This document shows positions 49,481 to 57,808 of a stretch of DNA of 64,000 bases, one piece after another (the stretch's first letter is position 1; every line of letters begins with the position of its first letter). Both the position numbers and the translations under genes were made by a program. The notes beneath the pieces were generated by a model. The model searched no databases, was not told the origin of the DNA, and worked only from the letters and a program-made list of their open reading frames with translations. The DNA comes from Kribbella jiaozuonensis (lineage in GTDB: Bacteria > Actinomycetota > Actinomycetes > Propionibacteriales > Kribbellaceae), in NCBI RefSeq assembly GCF_005233875.1, contig NZ_SZPZ01000003.1, positions 1,110,489 through 1,174,488 of the forward strand, in the 5' to 3' direction.

Positions 49481-49749
49481 TGGCGGGCGCACCGGATACG
49501 TCGACCGAGATGACGGCGGCTGTGAATGAGCCATGACTGCTGTGACTCAATCGCCATCGTCGGTCTGCCGCCCACGTGCTGCGAACCTGGTGGCGAACTG
49601 GTCGGCAGTCGGTCGCATCAGCCGCATCCAAAAACTGCGAGCCAACGTTTCCCGTCCGTGAAACCATGGCTGGATGTTGAGCTACCGAAAGGCCGATGCC
49701 GCGTAAGCACCCGGCTCAAGTTCGCGCGGAGTCTGCTGCGCGACTGCGG
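49481..49749. other. Intergenic stretch after repeat D
   Basis: About 270 bases with no convincing gene on either strand: ORFs of 63-75 codons have no ribosome binding site and no protein-like pattern. Composition is slightly less GC-rich than the neighbours. I see no clear promoter or terminator. It may be decayed sequence. Confidence 0.4.
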
Positions 49750-50097
49750 ATGACGAAGACCAACGGTCACACCACGATCTCCCGAATCTCGAACCTTCCC
49801 GGCCTGTCCCCACACGGTCGGCTCGTCTTAGCTCGGCTGGAGAACACCCGCCTGCAGCCTGGGCAGGTGCTGGAGGCGATCCAGCACTGGGAGCGGTTCG
49901 TCCGGGACCCGGCGCATCGCCTGTACGACCCGCGCTACACGGGATGTGGGATCTGGGAGTGCTGCCCGCCGATGCTCGAGGTCCAGGCGATCCTGCACAT
50001 CGTCGTACGCAACCTGCCTCGGCGAGACTCCTGCCGCCTCCAAGCCGACCTCGATCGGATCAACGAGTGCTGGAGATGGCGACCTCCGTACGCGTGA
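49750..50097 (+). CDS. Small Cys-containing protein of unknown function
   Basis: 115 residues (an ATG at 49696 would add 18). It begins TKTNGHTTISRISNLPGLSPHGRLVLARLE and has a Cys-rich centre, YTGCGIWECCPPMLEVQAILHIVVRNLP, with a further Cys in DSCRLQADLDRINECW. The four or five closely placed Cys suggest a metal site or disulfides. No known family is recognised. The region after hemB is otherwise sparse in genes and holds repeat D, so this may be accessory DNA. Confidence 0.6.
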   Translation: MTKTNGHTTISRISNLPGLSPHGRLVLARLENTRLQPGQVLEAIQHWERFVRDPAHRLYDPRYTGCGIWECCPPMLEVQAILHIVVRNLPRRDSCRLQADLDRINECWRWRPPYA

Positions 50098-50243
50098 GAT
50101 CGGCGTGACACGTGCTTGGCCTGCGCTGGACGGCGAGGCGCGTGCGGCGTGGGGCTGACTCGGACGCGTGCCTGGCAGACGACCCGGCTCGGGCGAGTGA
50201 GGGGGCACCGGTGCTCTTGTCGAGGGGCGAGCAGGAGACGCGT

Positions 50244-51998
50244 TCATGCGGCGGGTTCGTTGTCGCCCCACGGGTCGAACGGGGTGGGTGCTGCTGCGGT
50301 GCGGGCAGGTGTCGGCGGTGATTCGGTTGTGTGGGTGACCGGGTCGTCGTTGGTCCGCGGGGCGAGGTGCGTCGGTTCTGCGATCTTGGCGGGTCGGAGC
50401 TGGGTGGAGCTTGTCCGGGGCGCGGTTGGTTCGTCGTCCTCCCATGGGTTGAAGGGCGTGAGTTGTGGTGGGTTGGCCGGCGTCTGTGGCTCGGTTGTGG
50501 GCGTGAGGGGGTCACCCTCGGCCCATGGACTGAACGCTGGTGTTGAGGGCTGGTGAACGATGTCGGCGGCCGGGGGTTTGTATTTGTTAGGTGGGGTGAG
50601 GGTGGGATTTGTCCAGGTGGGGTTGGTGACGTGGACGACGCCGTTGAGGATGCGGATGTTCCAGTGGCCAGAGTGGAGGTCGAGGTGGTGGCGTTTGCAG
50701 AGCAGGGCGAGGTTGTTGACGGCGGTGGGGCCGCCGTCGAGCCAGGAGATGATGTGGTGGGCTTCGCATTGGATGGGTGGGGCGTGGCAGATGACGCAGC
50801 CTTTGTCGCGGGCGTTGAGGGCGCGGCGCATGGGGCGGGTTACTAGGCGCTGGGTCGTGCCGACGTCGAGGGGCTGTGACTTGGAGCCGAGGACGATGGG
50901 GAGGATCTGCGCGTCGCAGGCGAGGCGGCGTACGGTCGCGGCGGACAGGTCGTCGCCGAAGGTCATGTCCCCGGTGGCGTTCGCTATCGCGGCGGCGAGG
51001 TCGTTGTAGTCGATGGTGATGCTGATGTGCGGCTTCGGCCCGTGGCCGGGTACGAAGCCGATCTCGGCAGCCGCATCGTTCGCGGTGCCGATGTCCGCCT
51101 CATCCGCCGTGCTGGCGACTAGGTCATCGCCAACGTGCTCAGGCGAGGTGGTCGCTCGTGACCTCGTGGCAGCTGCTGTGGCGACGGTTGTAGCTGCGGT
51201 GGTGGGGGTGCCGGCTGTGTTGAGGATGGTGGTTAGGGCGTCGGCTTGGCGTTTGTCGCGGGGGCGGGGGTCTTGTTGGCCGTCGAGGGTTTTGTGGGGC
51301 TTGGCGTGGGCGTGGATGAGGGTGCGGAACAGCTCGGCGTTCTCGTTGGCGAGGTAGCCACGGAACGTGACACCGCGGTCGACGGTCTTCAGCGCCAGGG
51401 ATTCCCGCTCGTACGCCGCCTTCTCGTCCGGTTCGGGGCCGTCGGGGTCGAGGATGTCGCGGATCTTGCGGCCGGCGCGGCGCAGCTCGGTCGGGGTGTG
51501 GGTGGCGGCCAGGTCGATGAGGCGCTGTTCGGCGAACTCCAGGTCTTCGGCCGGGACCGTCGCGGGGACCTGGTTCAGGACGGAGACGATCGCGGCCGCC
51601 TGGGCAGGCGAGACGCGCCACCCCGGAGTACCTCCGTCCCGCACCTCGTCCACAGCCTCGTTCGGGTCGTCAACCTCGGCCGGATGTGCGGTGGCCGGGT
51701 TGGCAAAGGGCGTGCTGGGGTCAGGGAGAGCTGCGGTGGTGGCGGAGTACTTGGGCAGGTCGGTGGCGATGCGGACCTGACGCCGGGCTTCGGTGGCGTC
51801 GGTGCGGTATCGATGCGTCAGGAGGCGAGCGGTGTCTCCGGCGCCGACCTCGGTCGCGTAGCTGGACTGGTCGATGGCTGCGATGAGGTGGAGCTCGAGA
51901 GTCTCCAAGCGAGCCTTCTCCGCGACGACCGCGTCGAGAGCAGACAGCTTCTCGCTGTCGCTCATCGACCAGACGGGCCGTTCGCCGAGGACCTCCAT
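50244..51998 (-). CDS. DUF222 / HNH endonuclease domain protein (13E12-like)
   Basis: 584 residues. The N-terminal DUF222 domain (about 5-330) carries WRVSPAQAAAIVSVL and TFRGYLANENAELFRTLI. The HNH domain (about 430-480) has CVICHAPPIQCEAHHIISWLDGGPTAVNNLALLCKRHHLDLH, with paired Cys and the HH...N...HH catalytic pattern. The Pro/Thr-rich C-terminal tail contains three copies of an (A/P)F(S/N/D)PW motif, the last at the very end. Members are numerous in actinobacteria and thought to be selfish or repeat-related nucleases. The start at 51998 has TAGGCT seven bases upstream; a TTG six codons earlier overlaps that box. Confidence 0.88.
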   Translation of the reverse strand: MEVLGERPVWSMSDSEKLSALDAVVAEKARLETLELHLIAAIDQSSYATEVGAGDTARLLTHRYRTDATEARRQVRIATDLPKYSATTAALPDPSTPFANPATAHPAEVDDPNEAVDEVRDGGTPGWRVSPAQAAAIVSVLNQVPATVPAEDLEFAEQRLIDLAATHTPTELRRAGRKIRDILDPDGPEPDEKAAYERESLALKTVDRGVTFRGYLANENAELFRTLIHAHAKPHKTLDGQQDPRPRDKRQADALTTILNTAGTPTTAATTVATAAATRSRATTSPEHVGDDLVASTADEADIGTANDAAAEIGFVPGHGPKPHISITIDYNDLAAAIANATGDMTFGDDLSAATVRRLACDAQILPIVLGSKSQPLDVGTTQRLVTRPMRRALNARDKGCVICHAPPIQCEAHHIISWLDGGPTAVNNLALLCKRHHLDLHSGHWNIRILNGVVHVTNPTWTNPTLTPPNKYKPPAADIVHQPSTPAFSPWAEGDPLTPTTEPQTPANPPQLTPFNPWEDDEPTAPRTSSTQLRPAKIAEPTHLAPRTNDDPVTHTTESPPTPARTAAAPTPFDPWGDNEPAA

Positions 51999-52005
51999 GC
52001 CGACA

Positions 52006-52011
52006 AGCCTA
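52006..52011 (-). promoter_or_regulatory. -10 box TAGGCT of the DUF222/HNH gene (leaderless)
   Basis: TAGGCT on the minus strand, seven bases before the ATG at 51998. Confidence 0.45.
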
Positions 52012-52169
52012 GACAAGCCCTCCGACAGTTTCCCAACCCAGAACCCCTTACTTTCAAGGGATTTCGAGTTGGCTGACTATCCACAGGCGGTGGAGTTGTC
52101 CACAGTCGCAAGCCATTGGTAGCAACAGATGGCAAGCTGTGCCAGCCGACACAGTCGAGTGACAGCGCT

Positions 52170-52571
52170 CTAGCCGGCGACGGAGTCGAGGACATCCCAG
52201 CGATACAGCCACTGAGCAACACGATCCAGGGTGATCGCCTGGTGTTTGCTGTCTCGGTCCCGAACCGCGCGTGCCTCGAGTCCGTCGCGCCACTCTTGTC
52301 CGGGAACGATGAACAACACTGGTGCTGGGTTGGTGAAGTCGACGAGCACGACGACGTCATAGGTCTGGTCGCTGACATCTCGCCGCCAGTCGTCTGTTTG
52401 CCAGTCGCCGCTGAACCGGCCGAACACTCGGATCCTGATCTTCTGCCCCGCAGTGTGCAGCCGGTACGAGCCACTGACTGTACGGACTGCCAAGTAGATG
52501 CCTCGCTGTCCGAATTGATCGAGCACGGCACCAATCGCCCGCTGATGCTTGGTGTCGTTGGTGACGGCCAT
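52170..52571 (-). CDS. Conserved-looking protein of unknown function
   Basis: 133 residues from ATG at 52571, which has a good GAGGAG ribosome binding site six bases away. The pattern is helix (HQRAIGAVLDQFGQRG), strands (IYLAVRTVSGSYRLHT, KIRIRVFGRFSGDW), then YDVVVLVDFTNPAPVLFIVPGQEW and a last helix ending WLYRWDVLDSVAG. The strand layout with VLVDF and FIVPG faintly resembles PD-(D/E)XK nuclease-fold proteins, but the catalytic residues are not clear, so I do not assign it. It sits between the HNH gene and the RibD-like gene on the same strand. Confidence 0.65.
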   Translation of the reverse strand: MAVTNDTKHQRAIGAVLDQFGQRGIYLAVRTVSGSYRLHTAGQKIRIRVFGRFSGDWQTDDWRRDVSDQTYDVVVLVDFTNPAPVLFIVPGQEWRDGLEARAVRDRDSKHQAITLDRVAQWLYRWDVLDSVAG

Positions 52572-52615
52572 GCGGGTCTCCTCGCGGATCGGTGGTGCTT
52601 GCTCGATCGTCGATC

Positions 52616-53140
52616 TCAGTGCTGGATTGTGTAATCCGATTGGGTGAAGCCGGCCTTTAGGGTGCGGGTGGCGTTGTGGGTTAGGGGGATTTCGGTGGGG
52701 AGGGGGCCGAAGAGGGGGATGCCGGTGCCTAGGAGGACGGGGGCGGTGGTGATGGTCAGTTCGTTGAGGAGGCCGGCCGTCAGGAATGTTTGGATGGTTC
52801 GGGCGCCGTCGGTGTAGATGCGTTGGGCGCCTCGGTCGGTGAGGGTTTCTACCAGGGCTTCCAGGGTGCGGTGGACCAGGATGCGGTCGTCGGCGTTCGG
52901 GTCGAGGGTTGAGCTGAGGACCTCTACCTGCTTGCCTTCGTACGGCCACAGGTCGTACGTCAGGGCCAGTTCGTAGGTGTTGCGACCGAGTACGACGGTG
53001 TCGATCGAGGACATGAACTCGTCGTACCCGGTCTCGCCGGCCTGTTCGGCTCGGGTGGTGAGCCAGTCGATGGAGCCGTCGGGGCGGGCTATGTAGCCGT
53101 CGAGGCTGGTGGCGATGAAGGCAGCAGCGTGGAAGCTCAC
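52616..53140 (-). CDS. Dihydrofolate reductase family protein (RibD C-terminal type)
   Basis: 174 residues. Start AAAFIATSLDGYIARPDGSIDWL (4-26), then YDEFMSSIDTVVLGRNTYELALTYD, and the NADPH region IYTDGARTIQTFLTAGLLNELTITTAPVLLGTGIPLFG. This is the stand-alone RibD_C fold, seen in reductases of deazaflavin and related pathways and many unassigned proteins. The start is GTG at 53140. It lies nine bases after the stop of the FAD oxidoreductase gene upstream on the same strand and may be read from the same transcript. Confidence 0.88.
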   Translation of the reverse strand: MSFHAAAFIATSLDGYIARPDGSIDWLTTRAEQAGETGYDEFMSSIDTVVLGRNTYELALTYDLWPYEGKQVEVLSSTLDPNADDRILVHRTLEALVETLTDRGAQRIYTDGARTIQTFLTAGLLNELTITTAPVLLGTGIPLFGPLPTEIPLTHNATRTLKAGFTQSDYTIQH

Positions 53141-53149
53141 CCCGTCATT

Positions 53150-54745
53150 TTAGTAGCCCGCCACCTCCGGCCAGCTCAGCTCGACACCGTCGGCGACAAG
53201 ACGGGCCTGGTACTCCGCGAGCAGAGCCGGCGTACTGCGGACCGCTCGCGGAGCCACGCCTCGATCCAGGCAGAACGCCGCGAGCGCGCCCGCGGACTCG
53301 CCGATGTTCCACTCGACCGGATGGAGCCGGTAGCAGCCGTTCGTGATGTGCGTCGTACCGAGGTTCTTGTTGGCGGGAAGCAGATTCTCGACCCGCTCCG
53401 GAATGAGCGCACCGAGCGGGATCCGGAACGGGCTGCTCGCGACATCGATGTAATTGTCGCCGCCGGTCGACGGATGCAGATCGATCCGATACATCCCCAC
53501 GCCGACCGTGTCGTCGTACTCGACCGCGCCTCGGTCGCCGCGCACCGCGACCGAGAGGTCCTGCTCGACGATCGTGTACTCCGCCTTGATCCGCCGCGAT
53601 TCCCGGATGTACGGCGCCTGGGCCAACCCGTCCGCGGACCCGAGCAGATCCCCGCGCAACCGCAACCCGGGGAAGCCGGACCCGCCGTCGGGCCGAGGCG
53701 CCTCGGTCTGCAGCCAGTAGAAGACGGACTGCGACAGCTCACGCGCCGCGGCCAGATGCTTCGAAGCGTCCGGTACGTCGATGACCGCGCCCTCGAAGTA
53801 GTCGATCATCGGCCAGTTCACCAGGCAGATGTCGCTCTCGTACGCCCCCGGGACGAAGTGCCTGCGCGCCGCGATCCGGCGGAACGTCCAGAGGTTGGTG
53901 TCCCCGCCGGTCAGCCGCTGATCGGCAACGACCGCAAGCGGATCGTCGTCGGGGTTCGGCGTGAAGGAGCGATGCGATGTCTCCAGCGTCCGCGGGTTCG
54001 GCGCGGTCCACGACAGCAAGCGGTCGCCCCAGAACGACGGCTGGTAGTTCCGCCAGAAGGCGTAGTTGGCCGGCTTGTCGCCGACCTGGTCCCCGTCGAC
54101 GTGATCGACCGCGAAGCAGTACGAGACCGCCTGCATGTTCATCGGCTGCGCCTCTGCCGGCGCGCTCGGCTCGCCGGTCTCGCGCTGCGACTCGAACCCG
54201 GTCACGTACTCCGTCCCGGTCAGCGGCAGCAGTTCCCCGGTCTCGGTCGCGTCGAGGATGTACGGCGCTGTGACCGTGACCTGCTCGTCGGACTCGCGGT
54301 GCTGCACGGTCACCGCGGTGACGCGATCGCCGTCTGTCTCGGCCGCGACCGGACGGTACGGCTGGAGCACGCGCAGGCGGCGGCTCGCGCGGTACGGCGC
54401 GAGCATGGCCTCCAGTACGGCGAGTGCGACCCGCGGCTCGTGGCAGAGCTTGGACACGTAGCCGGCGCCCGGGTTCAGCTGCGGGGTCGCGCGGGAGGCC
54501 GCGGTCAGCGGGTAGTGCCGGCGGTAGTACTCGCGGATGCCGTCGCGGAGAGCGCGGTACGACGCTGTCACGCCGAACTGCTCGACCCAGCTGTGCTCGT
54601 CCGGCGGGACGGCCTGGCTGGTCAACTGCCCGCCGAGCCAGTCGAACTCCTCGGTCAGTACGACCGATCGACCGGCACGCAGCGCGGCCAGGGCGGCCGC
54701 GACGCCGCCGAGCCCGCCGCCGACCACAAGTACCTCTGTATGCAT
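53150..54745 (-). CDS. FAD-dependent oxidoreductase (FAD_oxidored family)
   Basis: 531 residues. The FAD-binding start is EVLVVGGGLGGVAAALAALRAGRSVVLTEE (4-33), with the family-specific DWLGGQLTSQAVPPDEH next and ATPQLNPGAGY further on. The second dinucleotide element is ILDATETGELLPLTGTEY, and the late HITNGCYRLHPVEWNIGESAGALAAFC motif is typical of FAD_oxidored proteins in sugar loci. It probably oxidises a hydroxyl of a sugar or glycoside. No signal peptide is present. It follows the LacI gene with no gap, so both are in one transcript. Confidence 0.85.
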   Translation of the reverse strand: MHTEVLVVGGGLGGVAAALAALRAGRSVVLTEEFDWLGGQLTSQAVPPDEHSWVEQFGVTASYRALRDGIREYYRRHYPLTAASRATPQLNPGAGYVSKLCHEPRVALAVLEAMLAPYRASRRLRVLQPYRPVAAETDGDRVTAVTVQHRESDEQVTVTAPYILDATETGELLPLTGTEYVTGFESQRETGEPSAPAEAQPMNMQAVSYCFAVDHVDGDQVGDKPANYAFWRNYQPSFWGDRLLSWTAPNPRTLETSHRSFTPNPDDDPLAVVADQRLTGGDTNLWTFRRIAARRHFVPGAYESDICLVNWPMIDYFEGAVIDVPDASKHLAAARELSQSVFYWLQTEAPRPDGGSGFPGLRLRGDLLGSADGLAQAPYIRESRRIKAEYTIVEQDLSVAVRGDRGAVEYDDTVGVGMYRIDLHPSTGGDNYIDVASSPFRIPLGALIPERVENLLPANKNLGTTHITNGCYRLHPVEWNIGESAGALAAFCLDRGVAPRAVRSTPALLAEYQARLVADGVELSWPEVAGY

Positions 54746-55798
54746 TCAGACACCTTTGGGTGGAGTGAGAGTGGTTCCTTCGGTCAGCTCACACGGGAGC
54801 AAGATCTGCTGCGAGGTCGCGGTGCCGCTGAGGATCGCCTCGAGCAGTTCGACCGCCCGCACGCCCATTGCCCGCCGCGGCACGTGAAACCCGCTGAAGT
54901 CCACGTCACTCGCCACCGGACGAGTCGAGTCACCCAGCGCGACCACGGAAAGATCCCCGGGTACGTCGATCCCGCGCGCGGTTGCCGCAGCCACCAGCGA
55001 GACAGCATCCGCCCGCTCCTCGACAAACACCGCGGTGATCTTCCGATCCAGCAACACATCAAGCAGCCGCGCCGCCCAGCCGTCAGCCGAGCCCGCAGGA
55101 GCGGTCGGGAGGACGAGGGACTTGCGGCCGGCGGCTTGGTGGAAGCCGTGGAGGCGGTCGGCTGAGGATTCGGGGATGGGGGCGGGGGAGGCGGCGGGGC
55201 CGGCGTATGCGACGTGGCGGTGGCCCAGGGCGATGGCTTTGGTGACGATGGTGTGGGTTGCGGTGGTGTAGTCGGCGCCCACGGACGGGACGGGGGCGCC
55301 GGCGTCGTCGCGGCGGCCGACGGAGACGAAGGGGTAGTCCTCGGCGATCAGGCGGGCGAGCTCGTCGGAGGGGACCTCGCGGCCGAGGAGCAGGCAGCCG
55401 TCGGCGATGCGGAGGCGGTTGTTCTCGTGGAAGATCCGGCGATGGCCGTCCGCGACCGGGGCGCTGGTGAACAGCAGCAGGTCCCACCCGAGGCGCTCGG
55501 CGCGGTCCTCGATACCGGCCAGGAACGGGTAGTAGAAGTCGCCGCTCGTGCTCGGGAAGACCGACTCGTAGGTGAACACGCCGAGGATCTGGTTGCGCTG
55601 CTTGAGCATCCGCCGGGCCAGCGGATCCGCCTGGTACCCGGTCTCGCGGATCACCTTGAGCACCCGGTCCCGGGTCTCGGCCGGGATCCGGGCGGTCGCG
55701 TCACTGCGATTGTTCAGCACCAGTGAGACCGTCGTCTGGCTGACATTCGCCAGCCGCGCGATGTCGCGCTGGGTCAGCCGGGTCGCCTTCTGTGGCAT
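54746..55798 (-). CDS. LacI family regulator of the carbohydrate locus
   Basis: 350 residues. N-terminal HTH LTQRDIARLANVSQTTVSLVLNN (8-30) with hinge helix MLKQRN near 65. The effector domain carries the usual ILGVFTYESVFPS start and ADGCLLLG, VSVGRRDDAG and LGHRHVAYAG segments. It stops one base before the FAD oxidoreductase ATG. A TATTGT box six bases before the ATG indicates a leaderless start. Palindromic boxes in the locus and an AGACCGGTCAA element upstream suggest control of the whole cluster and of itself. Confidence 0.93.
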   Translation of the reverse strand: MPQKATRLTQRDIARLANVSQTTVSLVLNNRSDATARIPAETRDRVLKVIRETGYQADPLARRMLKQRNQILGVFTYESVFPSTSGDFYYPFLAGIEDRAERLGWDLLLFTSAPVADGHRRIFHENNRLRIADGCLLLGREVPSDELARLIAEDYPFVSVGRRDDAGAPVPSVGADYTTATHTIVTKAIALGHRHVAYAGPAASPAPIPESSADRLHGFHQAAGRKSLVLPTAPAGSADGWAARLLDVLLDRKITAVFVEERADAVSLVAAATARGIDVPGDLSVVALGDSTRPVASDVDFSGFHVPRRAMGVRAVELLEAILSGTATSQQILLPCELTEGTTLTPPKGV

Positions 55799-55804
55799 CG
55801 CCCG

Positions 55805-55810
55805 ACAATA
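55805..55810 (-). promoter_or_regulatory. -10 box TATTGT of the LacI gene (leaderless)
   Basis: TATTGT on the minus strand, six bases before the ATG at 55798. Confidence 0.5.
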
Positions 55811-55822
55811 GCTCGACCGCCC

Positions 55823-55833
55823 AGACCGGTCAA
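55823..55833. promoter_or_regulatory. Possible LacI operator upstream of lacI
   Basis: AGACCGGTCAA, reading TTGACCGGTCT on the minus strand, lies 13 bases beyond the -10 box, in the -35 region. TTGACCGGCCAA at 57759-57770 in the divergent promoter region is nearly the same. Confidence 0.4.
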
Positions 55834-55868
55834 GTCAAACGCCAATGATAATACGGATCAGCAGACAG

Positions 55869-57614
55869 CTACGACGTCCTCAGCTTGAGCACCTGCCGAC
55901 CCGGGATCCGGCCGGTCAGATAGACGCGCAGACCGTCCGGGGTGAGGCTGCCGCCGAGGTACGTGTACCGCTCGCCCGGATCCATCGCCACCCGCGCGGC
56001 ACCGTTCCCGGGGCCGAACTCGATCCGGTCCGCACCGACCGTGTAGCTCCCCGTGCCCGAGACAAGCTGGTAGTTGCCCGAGGCATCCAACGCGTCGACG
56101 CCGGCCAGCGTCCCGCCCGGCCGGAAGCAGAGCTCGATGGCGTACGCCGTCTCGTCGCCGGCGAAGTCGAACGTCAGGTCGAAGCCGTCCGAAACCTCCG
56201 TCACAGCGATCTCCGTCCGCAGCGTCCGGTACTGCTTGGGGCGGTGGCCGAAGTCCATCGAGGCGTAGAAACGGCCGTCCGGCGTCAGCGCGTAGCGCCC
56301 GTCCGCCCGGCGGTAGCGCTTCGGAAGCGGGAGGTGATACGGCACCTTCACCTCGGACGACAGCTTGAATGTCTTCCCCGACACCTGCAGCCCGTCGCTG
56401 CGGAAATGCCCGGTGCTGAAGAACTGCGGCGACAACCGGACCGAGTCCAGAATCGCGGCACCGTTGCGCAGCTTGAAGAACGTCGGGTTGGTCGACAACC
56501 CCGACGAGATCATCGGGATGTCGTGGAAGTCGGTCCCGCCGAACACCGTCGCGGTCCGCGCACCACGGCGTACCCGAGCAGACGCTTGCGACGGGAAGTG
56601 CTGGACGAAGTCGGTCGGCACCGCCCGAGCGGCGGGGAGAACAGCTGCAAGCGCGGGTCGCTCGAGTACCTCGGCCAGGAAGTCGCCGAGCTCACCCGTG
56701 CCCCGCGATTCGATGCTCTTGGCAACAGTCGTGAAGCGGCCGTCACCAGTGTGCAAGGCGAGCTCGCGGTACTGCGTCAGGTACCACCACACCTCGCGCA
56801 GTCCCTTCTGGTCCTGGCGTCGGGAGGCCGTCGTGTCGACCTCGCCGTTCGGCTCCAGGAAATACAGCGTCGCCTGGAGGTTCCGACGTACGTAGTCCAC
56901 CAGGGCTGGCTTGTCGCGCAACCACGCGATCGTCAGCAGACAGGGGTTCGTCACCTCGGCGGCGTACGTCGAGCTGCGTTCGCTGTAGATCCCGTCCGGT
57001 GTCGCGTCGATGCCTTCATCGAGCCAGTCGTCGATCCGCGCCGTGTACCGCCGGTCCGGGAAGAGGTGGTGTGCGCGGGCGAGTGCCGCCGAGACCTCCC
57101 ACCGGTGGTTCGGCGTGTGTACGCCGCCGGCAGCGAGAGCAGGCGCTGCCTTGCGAATCACGGAAGCGAGCGTCGTACGCAGCGGCGACGTCTCCGCCGA
57201 GTCATCCGCGTCGAGGAACGCGTACAGCACGCACACGTCCTGGATCGCGAACGAGCTGTCCGGCGGCGAGTGCAGGTTGCCGACGTCGTACAGGCCGTCA
57301 TCGTGCTGCCGCGCCGCCAGCTGTTCGACCAGCCAACCCAGCGGCTCGAGCAGGGAGGTGTCGTGGTGGTACGACGACCTGCCCCACACATACCCGGAGA
57401 TCAGTCGCCTGGCTTTCCGCGCCACGGTGCGGATGCTGTCGCCGGCGTTCTGGTAGTTCGCGAGCACCAGCGGGATCTGGGTCTGGTTGGCGTTGGTCAG
57501 CAGGGTCAGGAAGTCCTCGTCCACAGCTGCTACCTCAGCACGCGCCGCGGTCGGATGCAGTGCGCCGACCGCAACGGTGGTCAGCGAACCGGTGAGAAAG
57601 GTACGTCGCAGCAT
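55869..57614 (-). CDS. Tat-exported putative polysaccharide lyase-like protein
   Basis: 581 residues. The twin-arginine motif LRRTFLTGSL (2-11) leads a hydrophobic signal with cleavage near ARA. The N-terminal two-thirds is helical, with repeats of an alpha/alpha toroid type (HHDTSLLEPLGWLVEQLAAR; HRWEVSAALARAHHLFPD; DGIYSERSSTYAAEVTNPCLL; RQDQKGLREVWWYLTQYRELAL). The C-terminal part is beta-rich with FGGTDFHDIPMIS. The layout resembles heparinase II/III- or PL8-like lyases, and conserved Asn, His and Tyr candidates are present, but I cannot name the substrate. Start 57614 was chosen because AGGAG lies six bases before it. The gene is divergent from the ABC operon across LacI-type boxes. Confidence 0.65.
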   Translation of the reverse strand: MLRRTFLTGSLTTVAVGALHPTAARAEVAAVDEDFLTLLTNANQTQIPLVLANYQNAGDSIRTVARKARRLISGYVWGRSSYHHDTSLLEPLGWLVEQLAARQHDDGLYDVGNLHSPPDSSFAIQDVCVLYAFLDADDSAETSPLRTTLASVIRKAAPALAAGGVHTPNHRWEVSAALARAHHLFPDRRYTARIDDWLDEGIDATPDGIYSERSSTYAAEVTNPCLLTIAWLRDKPALVDYVRRNLQATLYFLEPNGEVDTTASRRQDQKGLREVWWYLTQYRELALHTGDGRFTTVAKSIESRGTGELGDFLAEVLERPALAAVLPAARAVPTDFVQHFPSQASARVRRGARTATVFGGTDFHDIPMISSGLSTNPTFFKLRNGAAILDSVRLSPQFFSTGHFRSDGLQVSGKTFKLSSEVKVPYHLPLPKRYRRADGRYALTPDGRFYASMDFGHRPKQYRTLRTEIAVTEVSDGFDLTFDFAGDETAYAIELCFRPGGTLAGVDALDASGNYQLVSGTGSYTVGADRIEFGPGNGAARVAMDPGERYTYLGGSLTPDGLRVYLTGRIPGRQVLKLRTS

Positions 57615-57629
57615 CGGCATCTCCTGGGC

Positions 57630-57643
57630 GGTAAGCGGTTGCC
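57630..57643. promoter_or_regulatory. LacI-type operator 1 (GGTAAGCGGTTGCC)
   Basis: Fits GGNAANCGNTTNCC with a central CG, the usual form of LacI-family operators. It lies 15 bases upstream of the lyase-like gene start. Confidence 0.55.
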
Positions 57644-57735
57644 AAATGCTCAGAACTGTCGCCCCGGAACTTTGTCCTGTCAATACCTCGCAGACCGGCC
57701 GGATCCGGTCAGTCCGGACGTCTGCGAACTCTTGC

Positions 57736-57749
57736 ATAAACCGGTTTCT
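57736..57749. promoter_or_regulatory. LacI-type operator 2 (AAACCGGTTT core)
   Basis: Perfect 10-base palindrome AAACCGGTTT (57738-57747) between the divergent genes, matching AANCGNTT of the two other boxes. Confidence 0.55.
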
Positions 57750-57770
57750 CGTACTAGTTTGACCGGCCAA

Positions 57771-57784
57771 GGCAAGCGCTTTCC
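57771..57784. promoter_or_regulatory. LacI-type operator 3 (GGCAAGCGCTTTCC)
   Basis: GGCAAGCGCTTTCC, with core AAGCGCTT, fits GGNAANCGNTTNCC and is 24 bases before the ABC permease start. The related TTGACCGGCCAA motif at 57759-57770 is adjacent. Confidence 0.55.
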
Positions 57785-57808
57785 ATCGGTTTCCGGAGGT
57801 AAACGACT

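Noticed and set aside
53129..55165. 678-codon plus-strand ORF opposite the FAD oxidoreductase and LacI genes
   Set aside because: Both opposite genes have convincing motifs; this frame has none and is very Arg-rich.
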